This document shows positions 8,122 through 16,641 of a DNA stretch of 33,611 nucleotides, piece by piece. The DNA comes from Dehalococcoidia bacterium. Its GTDB lineage: Bacteria > Chloroflexota > Dehalococcoidia > Lucifugimonadales > SHYF01. The stretch lies in contig JAUSCR010000002.1 in the NCBI GenBank assembly GCA_030651175.1, forward strand, positions 1 through 33,611, in the 5' to 3' direction. Below the pieces are notes generated by a model. The model was not told the DNA's origin. It did no database searches and saw only the letters and a program-made list of their open reading frames with translations. The translations under genes and the position numbers were made by a program. Position 1 is the stretch's first letter; each line of letters begins with the position of its first letter.

Positions 8122-9105
8122 ATGGCAGTGAAATCCGTTATCGAGGCCATCCACGAGGCCATTTACGAAGAGATGAAGAGGGACCCCAACGTCTTCATCA
8201 TGGGTGAAGACGTTGGCAAGAGAGGTGGCGTCTTCCTGGCTACCAGGGGGCTCATAGAGGAGTTTGGCGAGGAGCGGGTCATAGATACGCCCCTGGCGGA
8301 ATCTTCTATTGCTGGGATAGCCCTTGGGGCGGCCATGCAGGGAAGGCGTCCCATTGCAGAGATCCAGTTCGCCGATTTCATCTGGCCCGCAGTGAACCAG
8401 ATCATTGGCGAGGCCGCACGGGTGCGCTATGGCACCAAGGGCGTACTGCACGCTCCCATGGTGGTGCGTAGCCCCTACGGCGGCGGCGTTCGGGGCGGAC
8501 TATTCCATTCGCAAAGTCCGGAAGCCTACTTCGCCCACACCCCTGGATTGAAGGTTGTATGTCCCTCTACCCCATACGACGCCAAGGGACTCCTGAAGGC
8601 CGCCATCCGTGACGAAGACCCGGTGGTATTCTTCGAACACAAGCGGACGTACCGATTGGTCCGCGGCGAGGTCCCGGATGAAGAGTATGTTCTGCCCATT
8701 GGCGTGGCCGACATCAAGCGGGCAGGGTCTGACATAACATGCATCTCCTATGGCTTGATGGTGCACTACTGCCTGGAGGCGGCGGAAACCCTGGCCAAGG
8801 AGGGCATCAATGTGGAGGTGCTGGACCTGAGAACCGTGCGCCCGCTGGACAAGGAGGCCATATTGGAATCCGTCCGCAAGACCGCACGAGTCCTGATTGT
8901 TCACGAGGACAACAGGACCGGTGGTATAGGCGCCGAGGTAGCCGCCACTATAGCTGAGGAAGGTTTCGCCTATCTGGATGCGCCTATCACCCGCGTGACC
9001 GGGCCCGACGTTCCAGCCATGCCCTTCAGCCCGCCGCTGGAAGATATGTTCATGCCCAATGCCGAGAAGATCGCGGCCGGCTTGCGCAGGGTGGCCTCGT
9101 ACTGA
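8122..9105 (+). CDS. pdhB: 2-oxoacid dehydrogenase E1 beta subunit
   Basis: MAVKSVIEAIHEAIYEEMKRDPNVFIMGEDVGKRGGVF..., RTVRPLDKEAILESVRKT. Confidence 0.94.
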   Translation: MAVKSVIEAIHEAIYEEMKRDPNVFIMGEDVGKRGGVFLATRGLIEEFGEERVIDTPLAESSIAGIALGAAMQGRRPIAEIQFADFIWPAVNQIIGEAARVRYGTKGVLHAPMVVRSPYGGGVRGGLFHSQSPEAYFAHTPGLKVVCPSTPYDAKGLLKAAIRDEDPVVFFEHKRTYRLVRGEVPDEEYVLPIGVADIKRAGSDITCISYGLMVHYCLEAAETLAKEGINVEVLDLRTVRPLDKEAILESVRKTARVLIVHEDNRTGGIGAEVAATIAEEGFAYLDAPITRVTGPDVPAMPFSPPLEDMFMPNAEKIAAGLRRVASY

Positions 9106-9181
9106 TTGCGGGCTGCTAGATTGCCGGTGGGCTGGCCCTCACTTGTATTAGATGAACTCCAAAAGGAGTGCTGGTTAGAAA

Positions 9182-10525
9182 ATGCCCGTAAAGATCAACC
9201 TTCCCCAAGTTGGCGAGTCGGTCACCGAAGGCATAATTGGCAAGTGGCTCAAAAAGGTCGGCGACACCGTAGACAGATATGAGCCGCTGGTGGAGGTTAC
9301 CACCGACAAGGTGAACATGGAGTTCCCTTCCCCCTACAACGGCAAACTGACAGCTCTGCTGGTCAAAGAGGGCGATACTGTTGCCATGGGCGCACCCATT
9401 GCGGAGATGGAGACGGCGGAAGCCGTAGTAGAGGAGGCGCCGCCCCGGACGGAGCGGGCAGCAACGCCCGTGGCCCGCACCGGCGTCCTCTTGAAAGACA
9501 CAAGGCCCGTGGGCCCCACAGGTTCAGGAGTGGAGAGTCCCGTCTCTGAACCGGCGGTGGCAATCCCGCCTTCGGCCCCCGCCGTTCCCAGTGCACCCAC
9601 GCCTTCGTCTCCCGTGCCCGCAGCAGAGTCGGCGAGGGGTGGCCAGCGGTATTCGCCCATAGTTCGCAGGCTGGCGGAGGAGCATGGCGTAGACCTGGCG
9701 CAAGTCAAGGGTACGGGACTGGATGGCCGCGTGACCAGAGAGGACGTTGCGAAATACGTGGAGCAGAGGGCAGCCGCTCCCGCGCCGGCAGCGCCCGCTG
9801 CACCAGCCGCTCAGGCCGCCGGGCCTGACGAAGAGGCTGTGCCGCTGACCCCCATACGGCGGATCATCGCCGACAACATGATGAAGAGCGCCACGCAGAT
9901 TCCCCAGGCCTGGTCAGCCCTGGAGGTGGATGTCACCTCCCTTGTGGCGCGCAGGGAGAGCGTAAAAGACGAGTTCCTGCGGCGGGAGGGTGTGCCCCTT
10001 ACTTACCTTCCCTTCGCCTTCAAAGCTGTTGCCGAGGCTCTCAAGGAAAATCCGCGCGTTAACTCCACCTGGGGTGGCGACAAGGTCATTCTGAAAAAGC
10101 GTATCCACATAGGAATTGCGGTAGCTACGTCCCAGGGATTGGTTGTGCCGGTCATCCACAATGCCGATTCCATGAGCATTGCCGGGCTGGCAAAGGCCTC
10201 CAACGAAATCATCCAGCGTGCCCGCGAAGGCAAGCTGCGTCTGGAGGATGTCCACGGCGGCACATTCACTCTGAACAACACCGGGGTCCTGGGGGCTGTT
10301 TTGACTCAGCCCTTGATCAACTGGCCCCAGGCAGCCATTCTCACTACCGAGGCCATTGTCAAACGGCCTGTGGTGCTGCCCGGCGACGCCATTGCAGTCC
10401 GCTCCATGATGTACATAGGCCTCACCTTTGACCATCGCATCCTGGACGGCGCCGACGCCGGAGCTTTCATGATCAGCGTCAAGCGCCGCCTGGAGGCCAT
10501 AAGCAAGGACACACCCATCTACTAA
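9182..10525 (+). CDS. pdhC: 2-oxoacid dehydrogenase E2 (dihydrolipoyl acyltransferase)
   Basis: Lipoyl domain VEVTTDKVNMEFPSP, peripheral subunit-binding domain, Ala/Pro linkers, catalytic TFDHRILDGADAG. Confidence 0.94.
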   Translation: MPVKINLPQVGESVTEGIIGKWLKKVGDTVDRYEPLVEVTTDKVNMEFPSPYNGKLTALLVKEGDTVAMGAPIAEMETAEAVVEEAPPRTERAATPVARTGVLLKDTRPVGPTGSGVESPVSEPAVAIPPSAPAVPSAPTPSSPVPAAESARGGQRYSPIVRRLAEEHGVDLAQVKGTGLDGRVTREDVAKYVEQRAAAPAPAAPAAPAAQAAGPDEEAVPLTPIRRIIADNMMKSATQIPQAWSALEVDVTSLVARRESVKDEFLRREGVPLTYLPFAFKAVAEALKENPRVNSTWGGDKVILKKRIHIGIAVATSQGLVVPVIHNADSMSIAGLAKASNEIIQRAREGKLRLEDVHGGTFTLNNTGVLGAVLTQPLINWPQAAILTTEAIVKRPVVLPGDAIAVRSMMYIGLTFDHRILDGADAGAFMISVKRRLEAISKDTPIY

Positions 10526-10696
10526 CAGGTTGCTGAAAAAGGGAAGTCCAGAGGGGCGAAGCCCCTTTGGTGGGGGTCTGGGGGTATCCCCCAGATATCT
10601 CTTACACCCCCCCCTTCCTGGCCAGAGCCTGTCCTGAGTAGGCCGTAGGAAAGGGGGATAGGGGGATGGTCGAAGGCGTTGTTCATCACCCTGCCA
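10523..10696 (+). mobile_element. Three-hairpin MITE-like element, copy 3 (with nested insertion in hairpin 3)
   Basis: TAACAGGTTGCTGAAAAAGGGAAGTCCAGAGGGGCGAAGCCCCTTTGGTGGGGGTCTGGGGGTATCCCCCAGA...GGGGGATGGTCGAAGGCGTTGTTCATCACCCTGCCA. Confidence 0.8.
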
Positions 10697-11385
10697 CAGT
10701 CTGCCGCTGGGCCTTCCTGGGCCGGTGGGAATACAAGCGGGCCTGGGACTTTCAGCGCTCCCTGGCCCAGGCCAGAGCCGAGGACATGGTAGGGGACATC
10801 ATGCTCCTTCTGGAGCACCCACCCGTCTACACCCTGGGGCGTCGCAGCAAGCCGTCGGACCTGCTGCTCCCACGAGAGGCACTGGAGGCCAAAGGTGCCC
10901 AGGTGGTTGACGTTGACCGGGGTGGGGAGATCACATTTCACGGCCCGGGCCAGTTGGTGGGGTATCCCATCATCTCTCTTCGGGCCTGGGGTGGCCCTCT
11001 CCAGTACGTGCGCGCCCTGGAAGAGGCGCTTATCCGTACCTTAGATGCCTACGGTATTTCCGCTGGACGCATAGAGGGCCTGACGGGCGTATGGGCTGGC
11101 GGCGCCAAGATAGCCGCCATAGGTGTGAAGGTCAGCCGGGGAGTCACCACTCACGGCTTTGCCCTCAACGTAGCCACCGACCTTTCCTGGTTCCAGAACA
11201 TTGTCCCCTGCGGCATCCGTGACCGGGATGTGACATCCATGGAGCGCCTGCTGGGGCGTCCCGTTCCGCTGCCGGAGGTGGCTTCCGTTGTGGCGGAACA
11301 GTTTGGCCAGGCCCTTGGATTCCAGATGGCGGCAGAGGCGACAGAGTCAGTGGTTGGCGACAAGCTACTGGCGTCCACTGTATAA
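10666..11385 (+). CDS. lipB: Octanoyl-[acyl-carrier-protein]:protein N-octanoyltransferase
   Basis: GGEITFHGPGQLVGYPI, KIAAIGVKVSRGVTTHGFALNV, FQNIVPCGI. Confidence 0.94.
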   Translation: MVEGVVHHPATVCRWAFLGRWEYKRAWDFQRSLAQARAEDMVGDIMLLLEHPPVYTLGRRSKPSDLLLPREALEAKGAQVVDVDRGGEITFHGPGQLVGYPIISLRAWGGPLQYVRALEEALIRTLDAYGISAGRIEGLTGVWAGGAKIAAIGVKVSRGVTTHGFALNVATDLSWFQNIVPCGIRDRDVTSMERLLGRPVPLPEVASVVAEQFGQALGFQMAAEATESVVGDKLLASTV

Positions 11386-11529
11386 CAGGCTGCTGAAAAA
11401 AGGAGAGTCCAGAGGGGCTTTGCCCCTCTGGTGGGGGTCTGGGGGTATCCCCCAGATTCGATCTTCACCCCCTTCCTGGCAGGAAGGGGGCAGGGGGATG
11501 GTCGAAGAGGGTTTTTCATCACCCTGCTA
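11383..11529 (+). mobile_element. Three-hairpin MITE-like element, copy 4 (most complete)
   Basis: TAACAGGCTGCTGAAAAAAGGAGAGTCCAGAGGGGCTTTGCCCCTCTGGTGGGGGTCTGGGGGTATCCCCCAGA...CCCCCTTCCTGGCAGGAAGGGGG...GTTTTTCATCACCCTGCTA. Confidence 0.85.
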
Positions 11530-11556
11530 ACAATTCAACGCTTGGAGGGGTGTGCT

Positions 11557-12564
11557 ATGGCAAAGCTACCAGTTGTCGCCATCACCATTGGGGACCCGTG
11601 TGGCATAGGGCCAGAGGTGGTGGCCAAGGCCCTGGCCAAGCAGGATGTCCGTGACCTGTGCATACCCCTGGTGGTGGGCAGCATTGCGGTAATGAGCCAG
11701 GCTCTAGCCCTGGTTCGCTCCCCTCTGCGCATACTGGAGGCCGCCGACGCCAAGGATGTCCACCCTTCACCGGATGGCATTTCTATACTGGACCCTCACA
11801 ACCTGAATGCAGAGGACGTTGTGCCGGGTCAGGTCTCCGCTGCGGCGGGAAAGGCAAGCATGGAGTGGGTGGAGCTGGTGGTGAAGCTATGTCTAAATGG
11901 GGCTGTGCAGGCCATGGCCACTGCCCCAGTGAACAAAGAGGCCGCTTCGGCGGCGGGCTACAAGGTGATTGGCCATACGGAGCTTCTACAAAAAATGACC
12001 GGCGCCACCAACGTGGCGACAATGCTGATGTCCGGAGGGCTGCGCGTGGTGCATCTCACAACCCATCGCTCTCTGCGCCGCGCGTGCGACGCCGTTACCA
12101 GGGAGAACATCCTGGCCAAGATAAGGCTGACCCATGACTATTTCAGGCAGTATGGATTCCCAAGCCCGCGCATCGGCGTGGCGGCGCTGAACCCCCACGC
12201 CTCAGATGGAGGTCTCCTGGGCGATGAAGAGGCCACAGCCATTGAGCCGGCGGTGGCTGAGGCTCGTGCCGGCGGAATAGATGCTACGGGGCCGGTGCCC
12301 GCGGACTCGGTGTTTCACCAGGCCATCAATGGGAAATACGATGCTGTGCTTTGCATGTACCATGACCAGGGGCACATACCCATCAAGGTCTATGGCTTTG
12401 AGCGCAGCGTCAGCGTGAACCTGGGCCTGCCCCTGGTCCGCACCTCCGTGGACCACGGCACCGCCTTTGACATAGCCGGGCAGGGAGTTGCCCAGGCGGT
12501 GAGCATGGCCGAGGCAATCAAGCTGGCGGCGTATCTGGCTTCTGGCCGCGGACTTCCCAGGTAG
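11557..12564 (+). CDS. pdxA: 4-hydroxythreonine-4-phosphate dehydrogenase
   Basis: MAKLPVVAITIGDPCGIGPEVVAKAL, TAPVNKEAASAAGYKVIGHTELL, MYHDQGHIPIKVYGF, DHGTAFDIAGQG. Start reset from 11431 to the ATG behind GGAGGGG. Confidence 0.95.
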   Translation: MAKLPVVAITIGDPCGIGPEVVAKALAKQDVRDLCIPLVVGSIAVMSQALALVRSPLRILEAADAKDVHPSPDGISILDPHNLNAEDVVPGQVSAAAGKASMEWVELVVKLCLNGAVQAMATAPVNKEAASAAGYKVIGHTELLQKMTGATNVATMLMSGGLRVVHLTTHRSLRRACDAVTRENILAKIRLTHDYFRQYGFPSPRIGVAALNPHASDGGLLGDEEATAIEPAVAEARAGGIDATGPVPADSVFHQAINGKYDAVLCMYHDQGHIPIKVYGFERSVSVNLGLPLVRTSVDHGTAFDIAGQGVAQAVSMAEAIKLAAYLASGRGLPR

Positions 12565-12593
12565 ATTGGATGGTATAATGAGCGACGCATTTC

Positions 12594-12717
12594 TAGTAGG
12601 CTGCTGAAAAAGGAGAGTCCAGAGGGGCAAAGCCCCTTTGGTGGGGGTCTGGGGGTATCCCTCAGATATACTTCCCACCCCCTTCCTGCCCAGGAAGGGG
12701 GCCAGGGGGATGGCCGC
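12594..12717 (+). mobile_element. Three-hairpin MITE-like element, copy 5 (right terminus missing, abuts proC start)
   Basis: TAGTAGGCTGCTGAAAAAGGAGAGTCCAGAGGGGCAAAGCCCCTTTGGTGGGGGTCTGGGGGTATCCCTCAGA...CCCCCTTCCTGCCCAGGAAGGGGGCCAGGGGGATGGCCGC. Confidence 0.8.
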
Positions 12718-13524
12718 ATGAAAATCGCTTTTATCGGTGGCGGCGTGATGGCTGAGGCCATAATCGAGGGCATTCTGCGCGGACGAGTGGCCCAGCCTGG
12801 GGATATATTCGTTGGCGAGCCAATAGAGGCCAGGCGTCAGCAGCTTGCCCAGCGCTACGGCATCGCCACCACTCAAGCGAACCTGGAAGCGTGCCAGCGG
12901 GGCGATCTGGTCATCCTTTCAGTCAAGCCGCAGAATCTTCCCGATGTGCTGGCGGAGCTCCGTGGGTCGCTGAGAAGAGAGCAGACTGTGGTCTCCATCG
13001 TTGCGGGGGCGCGCATGGAAACCATTACCTCAGGACTCCGACATGATAAGTTGATTCGAGTCATGCCCAATACGCCGGCCCAGATAGGGGCTGGAATGAG
13101 CCTGTGGCTGGCCTCCCCTTCGGTAAGCCAGGAGATCCGCGAAGCTGTCCGTGCTATTCTCAGCACCCTTGGCGAAGAGCTAGCGGTTGCGGAGGAGAAG
13201 TACCTGGATATGGCCACGGCCCTGAGCGCCAGTGGGCCTGCCTACGTCTTCCTATTCATCGAGAGCCTGATAGATGCTGGCGTATACATGGGAATGTCAC
13301 GAGACATGGCTAGAAAGCTGGCCGTGCAAACGGTGCTGGGCAGCGCCAGGTTTGTGCAAACGTCGGGCAAGCCGCCGGCGGAGCTGAGGGACATGGTCAC
13401 CTCGCCGGGTGGCACCACGGCGGAGGCTCTCAAAGTCCTGGAGGAGGGTCGCTTCCGGGCCACGGTGATCAACGCCGTGGCAGCCGCCTATGAAAAGGCC
13501 AAGAGTCTTGGAGGGCAAAAGTGA
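12718..13524 (+). CDS. proC: Pyrroline-5-carboxylate reductase
   Basis: MKIAFIGGGVMAEAIIEGIL; SGPAYVFLFIESLIDAGV; VTSPGGTTAEAL. Confidence 0.95.
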   Translation: MKIAFIGGGVMAEAIIEGILRGRVAQPGDIFVGEPIEARRQQLAQRYGIATTQANLEACQRGDLVILSVKPQNLPDVLAELRGSLRREQTVVSIVAGARMETITSGLRHDKLIRVMPNTPAQIGAGMSLWLASPSVSQEIREAVRAILSTLGEELAVAEEKYLDMATALSASGPAYVFLFIESLIDAGVYMGMSRDMARKLAVQTVLGSARFVQTSGKPPAELRDMVTSPGGTTAEALKVLEEGRFRATVINAVAAAYEKAKSLGGQK

Positions 13525-13775
13525 GCATTGGCCAGTTGATCAACGCCATAGGCACGTTCTTTTACATCGCTATCTTTGCCAGGGTGCTCCTATCCTGGTT
13601 CCCCCAGGTATCCACGACCAATCCACTGGTCCAGTTCGTCTTCACAGTCACGGAACCCATTCTGTCGCCTATCCGGAGGCTCTTGCCACGAATGGGTATG
13701 TTTGACCTCAGCCCCATGATAGCTCTCATCATGGTAGGTGTTATTCAGAGCGTCCTGCTGAAGGCGTTGGGTTAG
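13521..13775 (+). CDS. YggT family membrane protein
   Basis: 84 aa; FARVLLSWFPQVSTTNPLVQFVFTVTEPILSPIRRLLP and second hydrophobic segment; overlaps proC stop (GTGA). Confidence 0.88.
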   Translation: MSIGQLINAIGTFFYIAIFARVLLSWFPQVSTTNPLVQFVFTVTEPILSPIRRLLPRMGMFDLSPMIALIMVGVIQSVLLKALG

Positions 13776-13937
13776 AGGTTATTCGGAAAACCCTCACCCC
13801 CTTTGTCCCCCTCTCCCGCCTCAGGCGGGAGAGGGGGAGATGAAAGAAGCTGCGGGATACCCCCAGACCCCCAGCAGAAGGGGCTTTGCCCCGCTGCACG
13901 GGGAGTGCAGCGGAACAGGATTTCGAGAGAGCTTCTA
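13773..13937 (-). repeat. Divergent/chimeric copy (copy 6) of the three-hairpin element, minus orientation
   Basis: Minus-strand AGCGGGGCAAAGCCCCTTCTGCTGGGGGTCTGGGGGTATCCC followed by CCCTCTCCCGCCTGAGGCGGGAGAGGG replacing hairpin 3; termini TAGAGGTTATTCGGAAAACC and (minus) TAGAAGCTCTCTCGAAATCC resemble degraded terminal repeats. Confidence 0.5.
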
Positions 13938-14240
13938 GCGGGCCAGCAATCGCTCCATGGCCTCTTCCTGGCTCAGCCCTTGCACCGCCACAACCTTGTT
14001 TCTGGCCGTGAGACCTCGTAGGATTCGTATCCGCGTCTTGGGTACGCCCAGCAGGCTGGACAAGAACTCTATCAGTGCCTCATTGGCTCTGCCCTCTTTT
14101 GCAAGGGCCGCAACCCGCACCCGCACCACTCCGTTCGCCAGTCCCAGAATTTCACTGCGCTTGGCATTGGGCTGAACATGCAGGGCAAGACGCGTCTCTG
14201 TTGGGGACGTTTTCTTTGGTTGATTTTCTTGACGAGCCAT
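13935..14240 (-). CDS. DUF167 (YggU) family protein
   Basis: RLALHVQPNAKRSEILGLANGVVRVRVAALAKEGRANEALIEFLSSLLGVPKTRIRILRGLTARNKVV. Confidence 0.9.
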   Translation of the reverse strand: MARQENQPKKTSPTETRLALHVQPNAKRSEILGLANGVVRVRVAALAKEGRANEALIEFLSSLLGVPKTRIRILRGLTARNKVVAVQGLSQEEAMERLLAR

Positions 14241-14383
14241 AGCTTAACCACCATAATACGCCACGCCGGAGTTGGGTGTCTCCTTTGCCGATTCCGATGG
14301 CAAGCATGAGAGATGTACACACCCACCCGCCGATTGGATTGACTGGGTTGCGATATTCGTCGTCAATGCTCTTGGGCGTGGCC

Positions 14384-14558
14384 TAGCGGGCTATCGAAAA
14401 GGAGAGTCCAGAGGGGCGAAGCCCTTTTGACGGGGGTATGGGGGTGTCCCCCAGATTCAATCTTCACCCCCTTCCTGGCCAGAGCCTGTCCTTGAGCGTA
14501 GCGAAGGAAAGGGGGCCAGGGGGATGGTCGAAAGAGTTTTTCCGCACTCTGTCTGTTA
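14384..14558 (+). mobile_element. Three-hairpin MITE-like element, copy 7 (with nested insertion in hairpin 3)
   Basis: TAGCGGGCTATCGAAAAGGAGAGTCCAGAGGGGCGAAGCCC...GGGGGTATGGGGGTGTCCCCCAGA...CCTGGCCAGAGCCTGTCCTTGAGCGTAGCGAAGGAAAGGGGG...GTTTTTCCGCACTCTGTCTGTTA. Confidence 0.75.
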
Positions 14559-14629
14559 GGTGTGCGGTGCTTGCATCTTGACATAAGGCATCGCATAGCG
14601 CATAGATAGATAGAAGGGGGTAACGGCAG

Positions 14630-15613
14630 ATGAAGATCGGTCTGGTAATGCCCATCTACGGCCAGTGGGTTCACGGAGAGGAGGTGTGGGCCGTATGTGA
14701 GAAGGCCAAAGAGATTGGCGTGGACTCCCTCTATTTCGTAGACCACATCATAATCACCCCTCAGCAGGCCATCGGCCAGCAGGGCGGGTACATGGATATA
14801 TGGACTGCCATGTCTTACGTTGCGGCAGTGACTAACGTGCAGGGGTGGGCTCCCACCCTGGGGCAGTGCGCCGCCGTGGTCCCGTATCGCCCGCCTATCC
14901 AACAGGCGAAGATAGCGGCCACAGTAGACTCCCTTTCCGGCGGCCGGCTCTTGATTGGGGCCGGCACCGGATATCTAGAAACCGAGTTCCAGGCGCTTGG
15001 CCTCAACATCCTGGAGCGAAGCGATATGGCGGATGAGTACATCAAAGCCATGATCGAGCTGTGGACCCATCCTGTGGCCTCCTTCCACGGCAAGTATGTC
15101 AACTTCGATGAAATGACTATATCCGTGCGCCCGGCGCAGCAGCCCCATCCTCGCATCTTATGGGTGGCCCGGGGCGAGCGAGCCTACCGGCGCATCGCTC
15201 AGTTCTGTCAAGGGTGGGGGGACTCGCCCGGCCGGGGAGACTCCGAGGCTCTCAAAGGGACCGAGGCGGCATGGAGCGAGGTGTGCCGCTTCTGGAAAGA
15301 GTATGGGCGCACCGGCGAGCCGTATTTCGCTCTGGGCCCCAGGCCGTGCCACCTGACCACCCGACGCAGCCGGTCTGGCGAAGCCGTGGTGGTGGACGCT
15401 GCGCCTGGAACTCAGCCCTCAACCACGCTTTTCCCTGTCACTCACGTGGATGACCTGGTGGACCAGATACGGTCGTTCGAAGCCATTGGCGCCCACGAGT
15501 TCGCTGTGCGCCCGGCGTCGTACCGCTGGGGTGAGTTCGATAGTCTGACGATGCTGCTGAACCAGATGGATTTGCTGGCGGAGCACGTGCTGCCAAAGTT
15601 CCGCCGGGGCTAG
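14630..15613 (+). CDS. LLM class (F420-dependent-type) flavin oxidoreductase
   Basis: MKIGLVMPIYGQWVHGEEVWAVCEKAKEIGVDSLYFVDH..., GRLLIGAGTGYLETEFQALG. Confidence 0.88.
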   Translation: MKIGLVMPIYGQWVHGEEVWAVCEKAKEIGVDSLYFVDHIIITPQQAIGQQGGYMDIWTAMSYVAAVTNVQGWAPTLGQCAAVVPYRPPIQQAKIAATVDSLSGGRLLIGAGTGYLETEFQALGLNILERSDMADEYIKAMIELWTHPVASFHGKYVNFDEMTISVRPAQQPHPRILWVARGERAYRRIAQFCQGWGDSPGRGDSEALKGTEAAWSEVCRFWKEYGRTGEPYFALGPRPCHLTTRRSRSGEAVVVDAAPGTQPSTTLFPVTHVDDLVDQIRSFEAIGAHEFAVRPASYRWGEFDSLTMLLNQMDLLAEHVLPKFRRG

Positions 15614-15628
15614 GTGAGCATGGCGATA

Positions 15629-15666
15629 GAAATAGGGCCACGGGCAATAGCCCGTGGCCCTATTTC
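15629..15666. terminator. Bidirectional terminator-like hairpin between convergent genes
   Basis: GAAATAGGGCCACGGGC-AATA-GCCCGTGGCCCTATTTC, perfect 17-bp stem. Confidence 0.85.
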
Positions 15667-15696
15667 CCTTTACTTCCACCTGCTCGCCTGGCTGTT

Positions 15697-16605
15697 CTAC
15701 CGACCGCGCAGCCTTGGGTCCCAGAGGTCCCGCAGGGCGTCCCCGAATAGGTTGAACCCCAGGACTAGGACTGATATTGCAATACCTGGGGCGAACACCA
15801 TCCAGGGCGCTACCGCCGCGTACTGCGAGGCGTTGCCCGATAGCATGCGGCCCCAGGATGGATAGGGAGGCGGTACGCCCAGCCCAAGGAAGCTCAAGGA
15901 CGCTTCTATCAGGATGGCATTCCCCAAGGCCGCTGACGCCACCACCAGGAAGGGGGCAAGGACATTGGGAAGTATGTGGCGCAACATTATGCGGAGAGGA
16001 GAGGCCCCTATCACCCTGGACGCGTCCACGTAGACGTTCTCCTTGGCGGATAGCACAGTTCCCCGGGTGATCCGCAGAGCACCTGGAATAAAGACGATGC
16101 CTATAGCTATTATCACCGCCTTGAACCCGCCCCCAAAGACAGCTACCAGGGTCAACGCGAGCAGGATCCCAGGGAAGGCCAGCATGCTATCAACTATTCG
16201 CTGTAGGATCATATCCACCCAGCCGCCGAAGTACCCGCTGACGATACCCAGCAGGAAGCCCGAGATGCTGCCAATGCCGATAGCAAAGAAAGCCACCTTG
16301 AGGGAGACGCGGGTGCCGTCTACGATGCGGGAGTAGACGTCCCGTCCCTGCTCGTCGGTGCCGAAGAAGTGGCTGGTGCTTGGAGCCTGGAGGGCGTTTA
16401 CGTAGTTGCCGCCAAAGTTGGGATCCTCTGTAGTAAAAACGCCAGGGAGCAGACCAAGGACGAGAGCTACAAAGCAGATGGCCAGCCCCAAGAACCCCAA
16501 TGGCTTCCTGCGTGCGAACCGCATCGTTTTGAATAACCCGCGGTTGGTCATTTGGGCCAGCTTGGCTACAGGTGAAGCCTGCTGAAGAGCAACTTGCGTC
16601 TGCAT
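15697..16605 (-). CDS. ABC transporter permease (DppC/OppC type)
   Basis: HFFGTDEQGRDVYSRIVDGTRVSL, EASLSFLGLGVPPPYPSWGRML. Confidence 0.93.
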   Translation of the reverse strand: MQTQVALQQASPVAKLAQMTNRGLFKTMRFARRKPLGFLGLAICFVALVLGLLPGVFTTEDPNFGGNYVNALQAPSTSHFFGTDEQGRDVYSRIVDGTRVSLKVAFFAIGIGSISGFLLGIVSGYFGGWVDMILQRIVDSMLAFPGILLALTLVAVFGGGFKAVIIAIGIVFIPGALRITRGTVLSAKENVYVDASRVIGASPLRIMLRHILPNVLAPFLVVASAALGNAILIEASLSFLGLGVPPPYPSWGRMLSGNASQYAAVAPWMVFAPGIAISVLVLGFNLFGDALRDLWDPRLRGR

Positions 16606-16641
16606 GCCACCACTCTGCCTTTCACTCTCTGGTTACTTGAG

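Noticed and set aside
11431-11556. N-terminal extension of pdxA in the listed ORF
   Set aside because: It is translated repeat-element sequence; conserved PdxA begins at ATG 11557 with a good ribosome-binding site.
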